Assembly: GCA_963575745.1 (NCBI GenBank)
Contig: CAUYUJ010014194.1
Coordinates: 491,001 to 555,000 of the forward strand
DNA from: Prorocentrum cordatum
Lineage: Eukaryota > Sar > Dinophyceae > Prorocentrales > Prorocentraceae
Length of the DNA: 64,000 nucleotides
Reading direction: 5' to 3'
The notes beneath the pieces are model-generated. The model did not search any database and had not been told where the DNA came from. It saw only the letters and a list, made by a program, of their open reading frames with translations. The position numbers were made by a program, and so were the translations under genes. This document shows, piece after piece, positions 32,840-43,211 of this stretch (within the stretch, counting starts at the first letter, position 1; the number at the start of each line of letters is the position of its first letter).

Positions 32840-34505
32840 GTTGGAAGGGAACAGTCATCACAGTAATACCGAACAGTGGAGATCTCACGTTTCCACACAA
32901 CTACTGCCTTTGTTTGCACGGTACTGTTATTTTACAAGCTTTCAGCCGACTGTTTCACAGCAGGCTACGAACAGCGCTCGACTCCCACCAGACTGCCGAC
33001 CAGGCGGGCTTCAGACCAGGCCACTCGACCACAGACCACATCTTCACCTTCCACCTCGTACATGAGCGGGTACACGAATGGGGCCAAATTTCTCGATCGC
33101 GGCAGTTGATCTCAAAAAATCGCTCGACTTGGTCGAGCACGAGACCATATGGGCACCACTGGATTCGCAAGGCGTGCGATGCGGATGCACTGCACGACTT
33201 CAGCAGCTCCTACGAGGGACAGACAGCTACAGCGAAAACAGACGCCAACATCAGACCCTTCAGCCTTCTGCGGTGCACGAACCAGGGCGGCCCACTCAGT
33301 TCCCTACTTGTCAACGCTCTTCTACAACACATCCTTGGCCCACTGGTGTCCGAACGGCAGCGGAACGTGAAAGTGAGTTGAATTGGGATCCGCGGGCACC
33401 GCCATGCTTGCCAACCTACGCTTTGCCGACGACGTGCTCCGGACCAGCCAAACTCCTCGCGTCTGATTACGATGATCGACGACACTGCGCGCGCACCAAC
33501 GCCGCAAGGGCTCGAACTACACTCGAGCAAATCAAACATGTTAAGCAACTGGACGAGAAGGACCCGGACGCAGAGCACGTGTCCAAGACATTGACATCGA
33601 ACATGTTATACGCCGGCAGTCTCCTATATGTCGGCCAGTTGTTGAGCTTCACGAGCCCATGGACACGAATATTCACCACCGCGCGAGAGCAGCATGGGCA
33701 TCGCTCACTTCTCGCAAACACAAGCTGACCGGCCAGTGCGACCCTCTGGCTCACCGACTGCGGCTACTGAGCAGCACTGTGACACCGACAGTTGAATACA
33801 AATCAGAGGCGTGGACGCTCACGAAGCCCTTCCGGCAGCAGCTACGACGGACACACAGACGCGTGCTTCGCATGATCATCATAACGCCGCGGCGGCGCAC
33901 AATACAACAAGCAGACTTTTACAGCAGCCAGAGACCCACTGTTTTTGACAGCACAAGCAACGAGACACAACACCAACAGCACTAGCGACGACGCAGACAG
34001 CAACGCACTTCAGCGCGAAACGCCGATCACGCCCGACATGCACAGCGAGAGCGGCGAAGACAACACTCTTTCAGACCAGTTGGAACCTTGGGCCGGATAC
34101 ATTCAGAGAGTGGCACGGCGAGCAGAGCACTTTATAAAATTTGACCGCGACGACATTTGGATGACGGTACGCAAACGATCAGTACGGCGCATGGCTTCAA
34201 GAGTCGCAAACCACGATTGAGCAAGGTGGACATGGCGAGTGCTACGCTGGCAACCAGACCTGGACCGACCCCCGCAGGGACAGAGGCAGCACGGTGGCCA
34301 ACGCAAGCATTGGGACGACGACGTAAATTCGTATTTGCGCCAACGCAGAGCTGACTTCCACCGACAACCCACACAAACCCAATCAAGAGGACAAATGAAC
34401 GACATCACATGGACGCACTCAGCCCAAGATACCAAAACATGGACTGCGCTCGAATATCACTACGCCGACCTCACATCAGCAAACGCCCAGGACCAAAACG
34501 CATAA
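32840..34505 (+). pseudogene. Non-LTR retrotransposon, reverse transcriptase remnant
   Basis: A broken copy of the replicase of a non-LTR (LINE-type) retrotransposon, which normally copies its RNA into DNA at a nicked genomic target. Visible in order: the upstream reverse transcriptase motif QAGFRPGHSTTDHIFTFHL (about 32996-33050); motif A AAVDLKKSLD with its Asp (about 33096-33125); motif B TNQGGPLSSLL (about 33275-33310); motif C LANLRFADDVL with both Asp (33410-33439); then GLELH, a YVGQLLSF block (about 33630) and a thumb-like region with LRLLSSTVTPTVEY and LRRTHRRVLRM (33760-33880). The C-terminal part has LEPWAGYIQRVARRAEH (34080-34135), KHWDDDVNSYL (34305-34335) and a WTALEYHY end near 34470. 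These pieces lie in all three + frames, so at least six frame changes and several stops separate them. The N-terminal endonuclease is absent, so the copy is 5' truncated. No target duplication or poly-A tail is evident. The gene is inactive. Confidence 0.9.
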
Positions 34506-34559
34506 CATAAACATCCAGATGAGTCGAGACGACACGCACGGCCCACGCCGACACCGACA

Positions 34560-35185
34560 CCAAGGATTTAATATGATTCCTCATCCTCCTCTCCTCCTAA
34601 CTTTTTGTGTGTCTTGCATGTTACGTATCCAGACAAGCCAGATTCTTGAAGCCACGGCGTCATCCACCTGGTTTGAGCTCTGCCCGGACACTGTCCGCAA
34701 CGATGGTCGCATCGCATCGCATTTTGCCCGTCGCTTTTGGTCCAATCCGGGCAGCTTTTTGATTGGGCACCAAACCCTCCGTGACTCACCTTTGCTGCAC
34801 GGTTTGGGTCGCGGGGGCAATGTTTCCCGGTTTGGCTGGGTCGCAGGTCTTGTTTCATGGTCTGGGCTATACCTGCCAGTTTCTTTGACCAGGGTCGCCT
34901 TCGTGACCGTGGGCGGCGGCTTGTCGTTGGGGCTCACCGAACTTTACGGCTGCCTCCGGGTCCATTTGGGCTCGGGTGAGGCCATTGCCGCGTGCCTGCT
35001 TCGGCGGCTTGCGGGAGTTGGCGCTTCTGTTCGCCGATGGTTGGGCCCAGGGCAACGCCCTTGCCCATCGTCTTACCGCTTCACGTGTCCCAGTTTGCTG
35101 GGCGGGTTTGCCGGGCTTTGGGCAAGTTCAGCTCCATCGAGAAGTGGAGAGATTCGACATGAACATCGGGACAAGGCTTTCGGAG
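34560..35185. other. Unclassified DNA downstream of the retrotransposon
   Basis: A 233-codon + frame (34519-35220) covers it. Its protein is rich in G, L, S, R and C with no recognised domain. Possibly chance. Confidence 0.3.
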
Positions 35186-35189
35186 CGGG

Positions 35190-35233
35190 CCGTTTCACCC
35201 TTCAGCCTTTGCTCCAGTGATGCATTGTATAAA
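35190..35233. repeat. Short dispersed repeat R3, copy 2
   Basis: cgtttcacccttcagccttt then gctccagtgatgcattgtat; compare 32294-32352. Confidence 0.8.
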
Positions 35234-35374
35234 GTCAATATTGTACATTGCCGCGCGTGCGATGAATGGACTGTTGCGTCTCGGAGTCGTTCTTGGGAGG
35301 CTTCGTGGACACTTGGGGACGTTTCGGGATGGTCGTGCAGCATTGTGAAAGCGTATCGAAGGACAACGTGCGTC

Positions 35375-35605
35375 ATCTTGCCATTTGGGGCCATTTGGTG
35401 CCATCTTGGAGGTGATCTCGAGCTATGTGGGACCATCTTGCAGCCATCCGGGGCCAATCGGAAACCTTCAACATTTCAGGCGCCCCCCACTCACCAAGGG
35501 AAGGTGGTTTGGGTAGGGGTAACCCCCTCCCCGACGGGGAGTAATGGGAGTTCGCAAAACGAGCTCCTCAAACAATCTACGTCCAAAGGGCCAGTGGGAA
35601 TATGA
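35375..35605 (+). mobile_element. Composite repeat element, partial copy E
   Basis: Short 10-11-bp repeat zone (35380-35460) followed by the end module: gggtaggggtaaccccctcc, ccgacgggga, then caaacaatctacgtccaaag and ggccagtggga. No start block is recognised. Confidence 0.55.
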
Positions 35606-35759
35606 GGCGACGGGATGGCTGAAGAACGACGCGGGAGGAAACACAGTTTGATGGAGGAGAAGAAGGAGGAGGATGAAGGAGGCGGGGTGGTGCTTCTTGC
35701 CAAATCATTTATTGTGGGGTGGTGCTCAGATCATACGCTCGGTCTTCAAGCCGCGTCTT

Positions 35760-35922
35760 TCTCCCTCGGCGCTCCTTGCCCGAGTCACACTCCGCCTGGA
35801 CTCGCTTCGCTGGGGTTCGCTTTGCCAGGGCTTGCTTCGCACGAGTCTCTTTCACCGTGGCTCGCTTCGCTGGGGTTCACTTCGCCAGGACCCGCTTAGC
35901 CGGGGCTTGCCTCGACTGGCCC
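35760..35922 (+). repeat. 15-bp minisatellite, direct arm
   Basis: Units like cttcgctggggttcg and cttcgccaggactcg. One + frame shows the five-residue pattern RFAGV, RFARA, CFARV. Confidence 0.85.
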
Positions 35923-35929
35923 TAAGGGG

Positions 35930-36230
35930 CGGGTCTGGTCGACGGACCCCGACGGACGGGTCGGGCGGGCTGGACATACAAAGCTACGGGGAGGGGCCTT
36001 CCAGCATGCGAGCGGGGTGAGCCAGACGGGCAGGACCCCAATAGCGGGCATGTCGGGCGGGTAGAGCTTAACCAGCGTGTCTGCGTGCACGAGGCTGAAC
36101 CGTGCGGGCGGGTCTTCCAGCATGCGAGCGAAGTGGCTCAAACGGGCGGGTCGAGCGGGCGGACCTTGATGGGCGGGTCGGGATGGCCGCGGACACCAAT
36201 GGACAGGTCGGGCGGGCGGACACGTGTGTC
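35930..36230. repeat. Degenerate GGCGGGTC-rich spacer
   Basis: Repeated gggcgggtc and gacggacggg words between the two opposed 15-bp minisatellites. gcatgcgagcg with flanks occurs twice (about 36003 and 36119). Confidence 0.6.
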
Positions 36231-36231
36231 T

Positions 36232-36428
36232 GGCGGACCAGACTCGGGCGAGCGGAGCCAGGCGAAGTGAGCTGGGCGAAGCGAGACCAGGCGACGCGAG
36301 ATTCGGGGAAAGCGAGCCAGACGGAGGGGGGCGGGCGAAGCGAGGCTCGGGCGACGTGAGCCAGGCGAAGGCAGACTCGGGCGAAGCGAGCTGGGCAAAG
36401 TGCGCAGCTTCAAGCGAGGCGAATCGCG
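36232..36428 (-). repeat. 15-bp minisatellite, inverted arm
   Basis: Units gcgaagcgagctggg and gcgacgtgagccagg, the complement of the unit at 35760-35922. Confidence 0.85.
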
Positions 36429-36459
36429 TCTGCTCCGGGTGTTTTCGCACAGATGTGTC

Positions 36460-36650
36460 GACCCCGTTTTTTTCTCTTCTCCCTTTCTCGTCTCCCACCC
36501 CCTCTTTCCCCCCGTCCCTCTAATCCCTGCGTTTCCCTCTCTCCTCTAATTCCACTCCCTTCGTGTCCCCTCCTCACTCGCGCCCGCACCCCTCCCTCCC
36601 TCCCGCCACTCACTTCCTCCTCCTCACTCCCGCGCTCCTGGGGCGTTTCG
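36460..36650. repeat. C/T-rich low-complexity tract
   Basis: Pyrimidine-rich + strand, no fixed period. Confidence 0.6.
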
Positions 36651-36769
36651 ACCCGGGTCACCGCCCACTGAAGGAGATCCTGAACCAGGGTGGGGTCGAG
36701 GCCCCGCGGGGGGGAGCTGCCAAGAGCTGGCCGGAGTAGCACTGACGGATACATCAAGGGAGGTTGGAG

Positions 36770-36812
36770 CGAGGAGGAGGAGGAGGAGGAGGAGGAGGAG
36801 GAGGAGATGGAA
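36770..36812. repeat. (GGA)n microsatellite
   Basis: Short, nearly pure GGA run. Confidence 0.9.
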
Positions 36813-36902
36813 GTAGGAGGGCGTTGGAGTGAAATAGTGTTCAAGGCCATCGGGACATCAAAACTCACACCATTGCGAGCAGTCTTTCAAGATCAGATGT
36901 GT

Positions 36903-36982
36903 CGGAGCGTGTGCGTGTGTGTGTGTGTGGGTGTGTGTGCGCGTGTGTGTGTGTGTGTGTGGGTGTGTGTGTGTGTGCGTGC

Positions 36983-37019
<37 letters not shown>

Positions 37020-37115
37020 TGTGTGCGTGTGTGTTTGTGTGTGCGTGTGAGCGTGTGTGTGTGTGTGTGTGCGTGTGTGTGTGTGTGTGTCTGTGTGTGA
37101 GTGTGCGTGTGCCCC
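36903..37115. repeat. (GT)n microsatellite
   Basis: About 210 bases of GT with GC, GG and CT interruptions. Confidence 0.95.
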
Positions 37116-37480
37116 TGGGTGGACCCTCTGGGCGCGTCGTGCCGGCTTGCGCGGCGACTTCGGCCTGCTTGGCCGCGCCGCACTCCTTCGCGGAGTCGGC
37201 TCCTGCCGGCTTTAAAATAACCAAACATCATTTGAACCTCAGCACGCCGGGAACCCCTGTGGCAAGCCAACAGGGGGTGGCGGATCGAAGACGCCTACGG
37301 CGAATCTCTGCCGCCCCCTGCCTTTTGGAATCGCCCATGTGGCCGAACGTTGTAGCCAGAGCTCTGCCAAGCTATCGGACAATGTGTTCCCCCAGCCGTT
37401 GTGGAAACCCTTCAGGGAACATGTGGGGAGGGCGGGAAAATCTGGAGGAGGAGGATGAGGAGGAGGAGCGGGCATCTTGA
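37116..37480. other. Unclassified GC-rich DNA
   Basis: No repeat or recognisable coding. ggcacccctgtggcaagc at 39696 resembles ggaacccctgtggcaagcca at 37249, each followed by an agggggYggcggatc block, so this is a dispersed repeat of about 60 bp. Confidence 0.4.
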
Positions 37481-38060
37481 TACCCTCGGGGGCACTCTTG
37501 GCGCCTGCAGGGAGCTTCCTGGGGGCCTCTTGGAGGCATCTTGGGAGCCCTCCTGGGGCCTTCGGGGGCGTCTTGGGGGGCTCTTTGGCCGTCTTCGGGC
37601 GTTCCTGGCCCGTCTGACGCCGTCGGAAGCCGTCCTGAGGGCCTCTCTGAAAGGACTTGGGGCCCTTTTGGTGTGCTCCAGGGCCGTCTTGGAGGCCATC
37701 TTGGGCGTCTTGGAGGCCTCTTGGGCTGGCTTGGGGTCCTCTTGGGGCCGTCTTGGGGGCCTCTTGGGCCGTTCTGGGGCCATCTTGGAGGCATCTTGGG
37801 TGATCTGTGGGCGATCTTTGGGGGCTCTTGGGCCGCCTCGGGCCGTCGGTAGGCCGAAAAGAAGCAAATGCCAACATCCTTCAAAAAACCTGAGGGCAAT
37901 CAATGATTATTGCCTCTGCACGCCTTCCTGGAGGCCCTCTTGGAGGCCTCTTAGGCCGTCTTGGAGGCCTTTGGGGCCTCTTGGGTCGTCTTAGGCCGTC
38001 TTAGGCCCATCCTAGGCCGTCTTGGCGGCTTCTTGGGCTGACTGAGAGGCAGCTTGGAAC
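37481..38060 (+). repeat. 10-11-bp periodic 'cttggg' repeat, block 1
   Basis: The CTT of successive words in 37688-37795 falls at steps of 12, 9, 11, 10, 11, 11, 11, 11, 10 and 11 bases. Words are ggcctcttggg, ggccgtcttgg and gccatcttgga. Ends with aggccgaaaagaagcaaatg and a short A-richer patch before the next unit. Confidence 0.9.
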
Positions 38061-38239
38061 CTCTTGGGCCGTCTTGGAAGCCATCTTGGACCATACTGGG
38101 CGAACTCGGATGCCATCTTGGCCGTCTTGGAAGCGATTGGACAAATTATTCTGCGGCTTACGCGGCCTTCCGGTTGGCCGGCGCGCTGGGCCGAAGCTTC
38201 AGGGGAGTTCGAAAAGAAGCAACAACCTCCTGAACGGTG

Positions 38240-39600
38240 GAGGAGGGGGCATCTTGGGAGCCTCTGGGGACACTCTTGGGGCCTCCTGGGAGCTTCCTGG
38301 GAGCCTTGTGGAGGCCTCTTGGGGGCCACCTTGGGCCTCCTGGGGGCCTCTTGGGGGCCTTTGGGGTCTTCTCGGGGGCCTCTTTGGCCGTCTTGGTGGG
38401 CTCCTGGTCCGTACGCCGTCGGAAGCCGTCTTGGGGCCTCTATGGGCCGACTTGGCCCTCTTGGGGCCGTCTTGGGGGCCTCTTGGGCCGTTCTGGGGCC
38501 ATACTGGAGGCCTTTTGGGTGATCTTTGGGCGATCATTGGGGGCTCCTGGGCCGTCTCGGGCCGTCGGTAGGCCGAAAAGAAGTACATGCCAAAGTCCTT
38601 CAAACACCTAAGGAACTAACAATGATTTTGGCTTCCCTCGGGCCTTCCTGGAGGCCCTGTTTCTTGGGCCGTCTTGGGACGTCGTAGAGCCATCTTCGGC
38701 CGTCTTGGTGGGCTCCTGGCCTGTCTGACGCCGTCGGAAGTCGTCTTGGGGGCCTCTCTGAGCCGACCTGTGGCCCTCTAGGGGTGCTCCATGGCCGTCT
38801 TGTAGGCTTTCTTGGGCGTCTTGCAGGCCTCTTGGGCCGTCTTGGGTCCCTCTTGGGGCCGTCTTGGGGGCTATCTTGGGGCGATCATTGGGGTCTCTTG
38901 GGCCGTCTCGGGCCGTCTCGGGCCGTCGTTAGGCCGAAAAGAAGCGCCAAAGTCCTTCAAACACCTAAGGAACTAACAATGATTTTGGCTTCCCTCGGGC
39001 CTTCCTGGAGGCCCTCTTGGAGGCCTCTTGGGCCGTCTTGGGACATCGTAGAGCCATCTTCGGCCGTCTTGGTGGGCTCCTGGCCCGTCTGACGCCGTCG
39101 GAAGCTGTCTTGGGGGCCTCTCTGGGCCGACTTGGGGCCCCCTTGGGGTGCTCCATGGCCACCTTGGAGGCTTCCTTGGGCGTCTGCGTCTTAGAGGCCT
39201 CTTGGGCCGTCTTGGGTCCCTCTTGGGGCCGTCTTGGGGGCCTCTTGGGCAGTACTGAGGCCATCTTGGAAGCCTCATGGGCGCTCTGGAGGCGATGATT
39301 GGGGCCTCTGGGGCCATCTTGGGCCGTCGGAAGGCCGACAAGGAGCACATACGACAAACCTTCAAACACCTGAGCCTCTTCGGGCCTTCCTGGCGGACCT
39401 CAGGGATGCCTCTCGGCCTGGTTTGGAGGCCTCTTGGGGGCCTGTTGGGCCGTCTTGGAGGCTTCTTATGCCGACTTGGAGGCATTTTGGACCCTCCTGG
39501 GCCGTCGTGGAGGCCGTCTTGCACCATATTGGGCGAACTTGGAAACCACCTCGGGCCATCTGAGCCGTCTTGGAGGCCATCTAGGGCCATCTTGGAGCGG
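38240..39600 (+). repeat. 10-11-bp periodic repeat with higher-order units of about 360 bp
   Basis: Same words as block 1. Landmarks aggccgaaaagaag (38571, 38931, variant 39330) and gacgccgtcggaag (about 37615, 38410, 38735, 39092) show longer units of about 320-400 bp (plus one of about 800) copied as a whole. The A-richer patch cttcaaacacctaaggaact repeats at 38600 and 38957. Confidence 0.9.
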
Positions 39601-40130
39601 GCACGGCATTGACTTGTGCATTTTCCGGGTGGCTGGCTCGCTGGGCCGAACCCCCAGGAGGAGTTCTAAAAGAACCAACACCGAAAGGATCCAGCACGCT
39701 TGGCACCCCTGTGGCAAGCACAGGGGGCGGCGGATCTAGCGGCCTTCGGCCCGAGGCCCACCCCGCCACCGTGCCCCGATTACAAGTCAGAGGGCTTTCA
39801 TATGCCTGTGGGGATCTCTTGGAAAGCTTTTGGGAAGCCTCTTAGAGGTGGCCACGGAGTGTTTTCGGAGCCTGTTGGGGCTTTTGTGAGGTTTTCGGGG
39901 CCTGATTCGGGCCTCTTCGGGGCCTCCTGGAGCTTCTGGGGGTCTTTTTAGTGGCCTGCTTGCGGTCTCGGAGGTACTTTTTTGGGGAGGCCTCTTGGGC
40001 CGCCTGGAGGTCATCTGGGGCGTCTTGAAGCGATCTTCAGGCGATTCGGGGCGCTCGTGGACCGTCTGAAGGACATCTTTCGGCCCTCTTGGGCCGTCTC
40101 GGGGCCCTCTTGGCTCCAAAACAGTCATGC
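39601..40130 (+). repeat. 10-11-bp periodic repeat, decayed block
   Basis: 39600-39780 is unique GC-rich DNA; 39800-40110 returns to degenerate ctcttgggccgtc words. Confidence 0.65.
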
Positions 40131-40670
40131 GGGAAGGCCCAAAAGCGCCAACAGAGCCTGGCAGGGCTCAGAATCCCTTCCAAGACTTCCTCAGAATTGA
40201 GAACGGCTTAAAATATTCAGGATTGAGGACGGAGGACTCCAAGGCAACTCGTGTCTCGGGGCACGGTGGCGGATTGCTTTCGAGCAGGGCTCGAATGAGC
40301 TGCACGTTCTTGGTTGCTGTAAGTCGCGCGACAGGGGGTGTACTGCACGCCGTGAAAGAAATGAAATTCATGACGTGTAAAGTTATGCTTCACTTGCTCT
40401 TCTCCAGATATCCACCATCGCGGTAGCGGCAGGTGAGCTGCAACGCTGCAGTGTGGCACGACTGTAGCTTTGCATGGTTGTTGCGTGGCCTCTGCTGGAC
40501 CTTTTGGAGCCTCGTGGAGGTTTCTCGCGTGCCTCTTTTAGGCCTCGGTTGCCTCTGGTGGCTTTTACTGGGCCTCAGGCCCGTCTAGAGTCTAGGGGCT
40601 CTCGGGCCGGTGGGGAGTGGGGAGGGCCCCTGAACTTTCGGGGGTTGGGCTGGTCTTGGGGCATTGCTGA
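40131..40670. other. Unclassified DNA
   Basis: Balanced composition, no repeat or coding seen. Confidence 0.3.
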
Positions 40671-40990
40671 GCAGTTGCATGATTGGTCTCGGGTTGTTTG
40701 AACCCTCTTGGGCCCTCTTGGGGCCCTTCGGGGGGACCACCTTGGCCGCAAGACCACCATCCAGGGCCACCCGAGGGCCGTCTGTGGGCCGACCAGGTGC
40801 AACTTCTGGCACTCCTTGATGGCAAGGGAACGGTATTTGAGATTGTATGTTTTGATTAGCTTCTGGCGCCGCTGGGACGCTTTGGAGAGCTCCGTGGTGC
40901 TGTAAGGGGAAGTCTACGGGCCTTCTTGGGCGACCTTATGACTATCCTGGGTTGGTCATGGGGCGGCCGCTAGCTTGCCTTTTACCATGT
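40671..40990 (+). repeat. Scattered 10-11-bp periodic repeat
   Basis: Short runs of ccctcttgggccctcttggg and related words at 40700-40800 and 40915-41010, otherwise unique. Confidence 0.55.
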
Positions 40991-41339
40991 GGAGCCCTCT
41001 TGGGCAGGCTTACGACCGTCGAGGCGAACCAGCATTGCGACCTAGTGCCACAAATAGGTTCGTGTTCACGTCCATCTCGTGGGGAGGGGCGGATGTGTAC
41101 TCTCTCATTGGATATCAATGGGCTTGTCTTCTTCTAGACGCTTCGCGTATCCCCACCAGTTTGCTTGTTTCGACCCGCTCTCTGGAATCGTCCTTGGAGC
41201 CGCAGATCAAAAAGTATCCCCACCAGCCCGTCCAGAAATGAGCCCCAGGAGAGTGGAGGTGATGAGGGAAGCGGGGGAGCATGCAGAAAAACACAGGGCG
41301 GATAAGCCGCCATATGCCCCAAGAGGGGGAGAATATAGG

Positions 41340-41595
41340 AGGAGTCGTCGTCGTCGGAGTAGGAGGAGGAAAAGGAGGAGCAGGAGGAGGAGCAGGAGGA
41401 GGAGGGGGAGGAGAGGAGATGGAGGAGGGCGAGGATGAGGAGGACGAGGAGGAGAAGGAGAAGGAGAAGGAGAAGGAGGAGGAGGAGGAGGAGGAGGAGG
41501 AGGAGGAGGAGGAGGAGGAGGAGGAGAGGGAGGGGGAGGAGGGAGGAGGAAGAAACTGAGGAGGAGGAGGAGGAGGAGGAAGAGGAGGAAGAGGA
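41340..41595. repeat. (GGA)n microsatellite inside copy B
   Basis: Interrupted GGA/AGG triplets, with the purest part at 41455-41525. Confidence 0.95.
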
Positions 41596-42027
41596 CAATG
41601 GCGAGCTTGAGGGCCCCTTGGGCCGTCTTTGGGGCTTCTTGGCGGTCCCGGGGGGCCTCTCGCGTATCTCGGGGAGCCTCTTGGGGCCTCTTGGGGATCT
41701 CTTGGGAGTCTCTTGGAGGCCTCTTGGGCGCCTCTTGGGGGGTCTTGGGGCTCTCTTGGGGCGCTCTTGGGGCGCTCTTGGGAGCCTTCGGGCCGCTTTT
41801 GGGGTCATCTTGGACGAGATCTATCAAAGAAGGGCGGGGTGCCAATTAGCCTCGCCCCTCTAGAGTGCCTCGAATCGCCTCTTGGGCCCCCCAAGAGGCC
41901 AAACTCCTTCAAAAACATAGGGAAAATCAATGTTTTGTGCTTTCTCGCCTTTTCGCTCTTGGAGCCGTCTTGGGCCATCTTGGACGCCCCAACGACCTGC
42001 GGAACCCTCCGTCCAGGTCCAGGGGAG

Positions 42028-42060
42028 GGGGTAGGGGAGGGGTAAACCCCTCCCCGAAGG
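42028..42060 (+). other. Conserved stem-loop in the end module
   Basis: Arms ggggagggg and cccctcccc flank taaa; the right arm can instead pair with the following gaagggga. Equivalent complementary runs occur at about 12490-12525, 35515-35545 and 48555-48580. Confidence 0.6.
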
Positions 42061-42126
42061 GGAAGAATGGGGGTTGGAAGAGGAAACTCTCTCTAGACCA
42101 CCGACGCCCAGAGGGCTGGTGGGACT

Positions 42127-43205
42127 CTCAAGGGGCACAGAGGGGCTAGAGGCGCGCCTATTGCTGCCAGCGCCGTGGCAAACGATCCTGCACGACTTCA
42201 GCTACGCTATACTCCATCCGCTGCCAATGGAGGGCACTTGTTCGCCTTGATTCCACTTCAAGCAGATCATCGAGTCGATCGGGCATGAGAGTACCTAGCT
42301 AATAATCGATAGTCGAGCCTTGACAACAGTCTGTTCGGTAATGATCGGTAATGATGGTAGCACCGAGGTAATGATCGACAGTCGATAGCCGAGCAGGACA
42401 TAGCACGTTTTCCGGTCTTCCTACTGTGCCAGTGTATTACGGCATCGTCGCTGCATTGCTAACAATAGCGAGTGCAATAGTCCAATCTGCAGGTATTTGA
42501 CATGACGAGTCTGGGCTCCTCGCCAATCCTGGAGAGTCGACCCGCGAAGTGTCTTGCCGTGCACTCCTTATGATGATCAGGCATCGTCGGTTGTTGGTCT
42601 CGACAAGCCGAACCTGTTTGTGGCCCGCTACCAGCAGACGCCGCCGCGATCCTTCCTCAACGGTGACCCCTCGCCGAGAACGACTGATAATGAGATGCGT
42701 ATGACATCTGGCTCAGGCGTTGCCTGAGCGCAGCGTGTCCTGGGCTCCGCCAGCCTCCCATACTGAGTCAGTTGGCTTTTGATCAAAGCTAAGATAGAGC
42801 TGGTTAGGCAGGCATTCGAGCCTCTCTGGGATTGACAAGACCCTTGGGCGGCCAGCATGTATGGGGCAACTGGCCGAGCTAACAAGAGTCCGTCCTGCGT
42901 GATGTAATTGGATGAGCCATCGTACGCTGAGGACTTTGCAGAGTTTCGAGCTGCGGGGAACCAACATGCCGTCGGTCACGAGCATACGGTCCGCAATTAC
43001 GTTTGGGCGCGGATGTATATCATGCATTAGGGCCCATCTACGACGGACGGGTGTCGACCTGCCTTGTGGTCAAGCTTCCATGCGGGAGGCTGTGGCACAG
43101 AGGAGGAGAAGCGAAGTTTCTTCATTTCTATGTGTTTCTCCTGCCCATAACTTTTGTCCAGCTACGTGTGTCACGCTTTTTTGTTGTACAATACGCATAC
43201 GCTTG
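42127..43205. other. Unclassified DNA of lower GC
   Basis: Over 1 kb without repeats, GC clearly lower than the flanks. Short - strand frames (42628-42885, 42713-43027) have ordinary composition but no recognised family. Being 3' of the retroelement on the - strand, it may be that element's trailing region. Confidence 0.35.
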
Positions 43206-43211
43206 GTTTTC

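Larger units (their letters stand above)
41136..42126 (+). mobile_element. Composite repeat element, copy B
   Basis: Two start-type blocks: tctagacgcttcgcgtatcc at 41134 and aaaaagtatccccaccagcc at 41213, followed by ggtgatgagggaagcggggg. Then a GGA array (41340-41595), 10-11-bp 'cttggg' repeats (41605-41820 and 41940-41985) and the end module 41976-42125 with gtccaggtccaggggagggg, the hairpin ggggaggggtaaacccctcc, agaccaccgacgcccagagg and gctggtgggact. This is the most complete end module. Confidence 0.65.

Noticed and set aside
36903-37115. Cys/Val- or His/Thr-repeat proteins over the GT tract
   Set aside because: Translation of a dinucleotide repeat.
37481-40100. Gly/Leu/Trp-rich or Pro/Arg-rich frames over the 10-11-bp repeat
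   Set aside because: Frames change with each 10- or 11-bp unit and exist on both strands; repeat translation.
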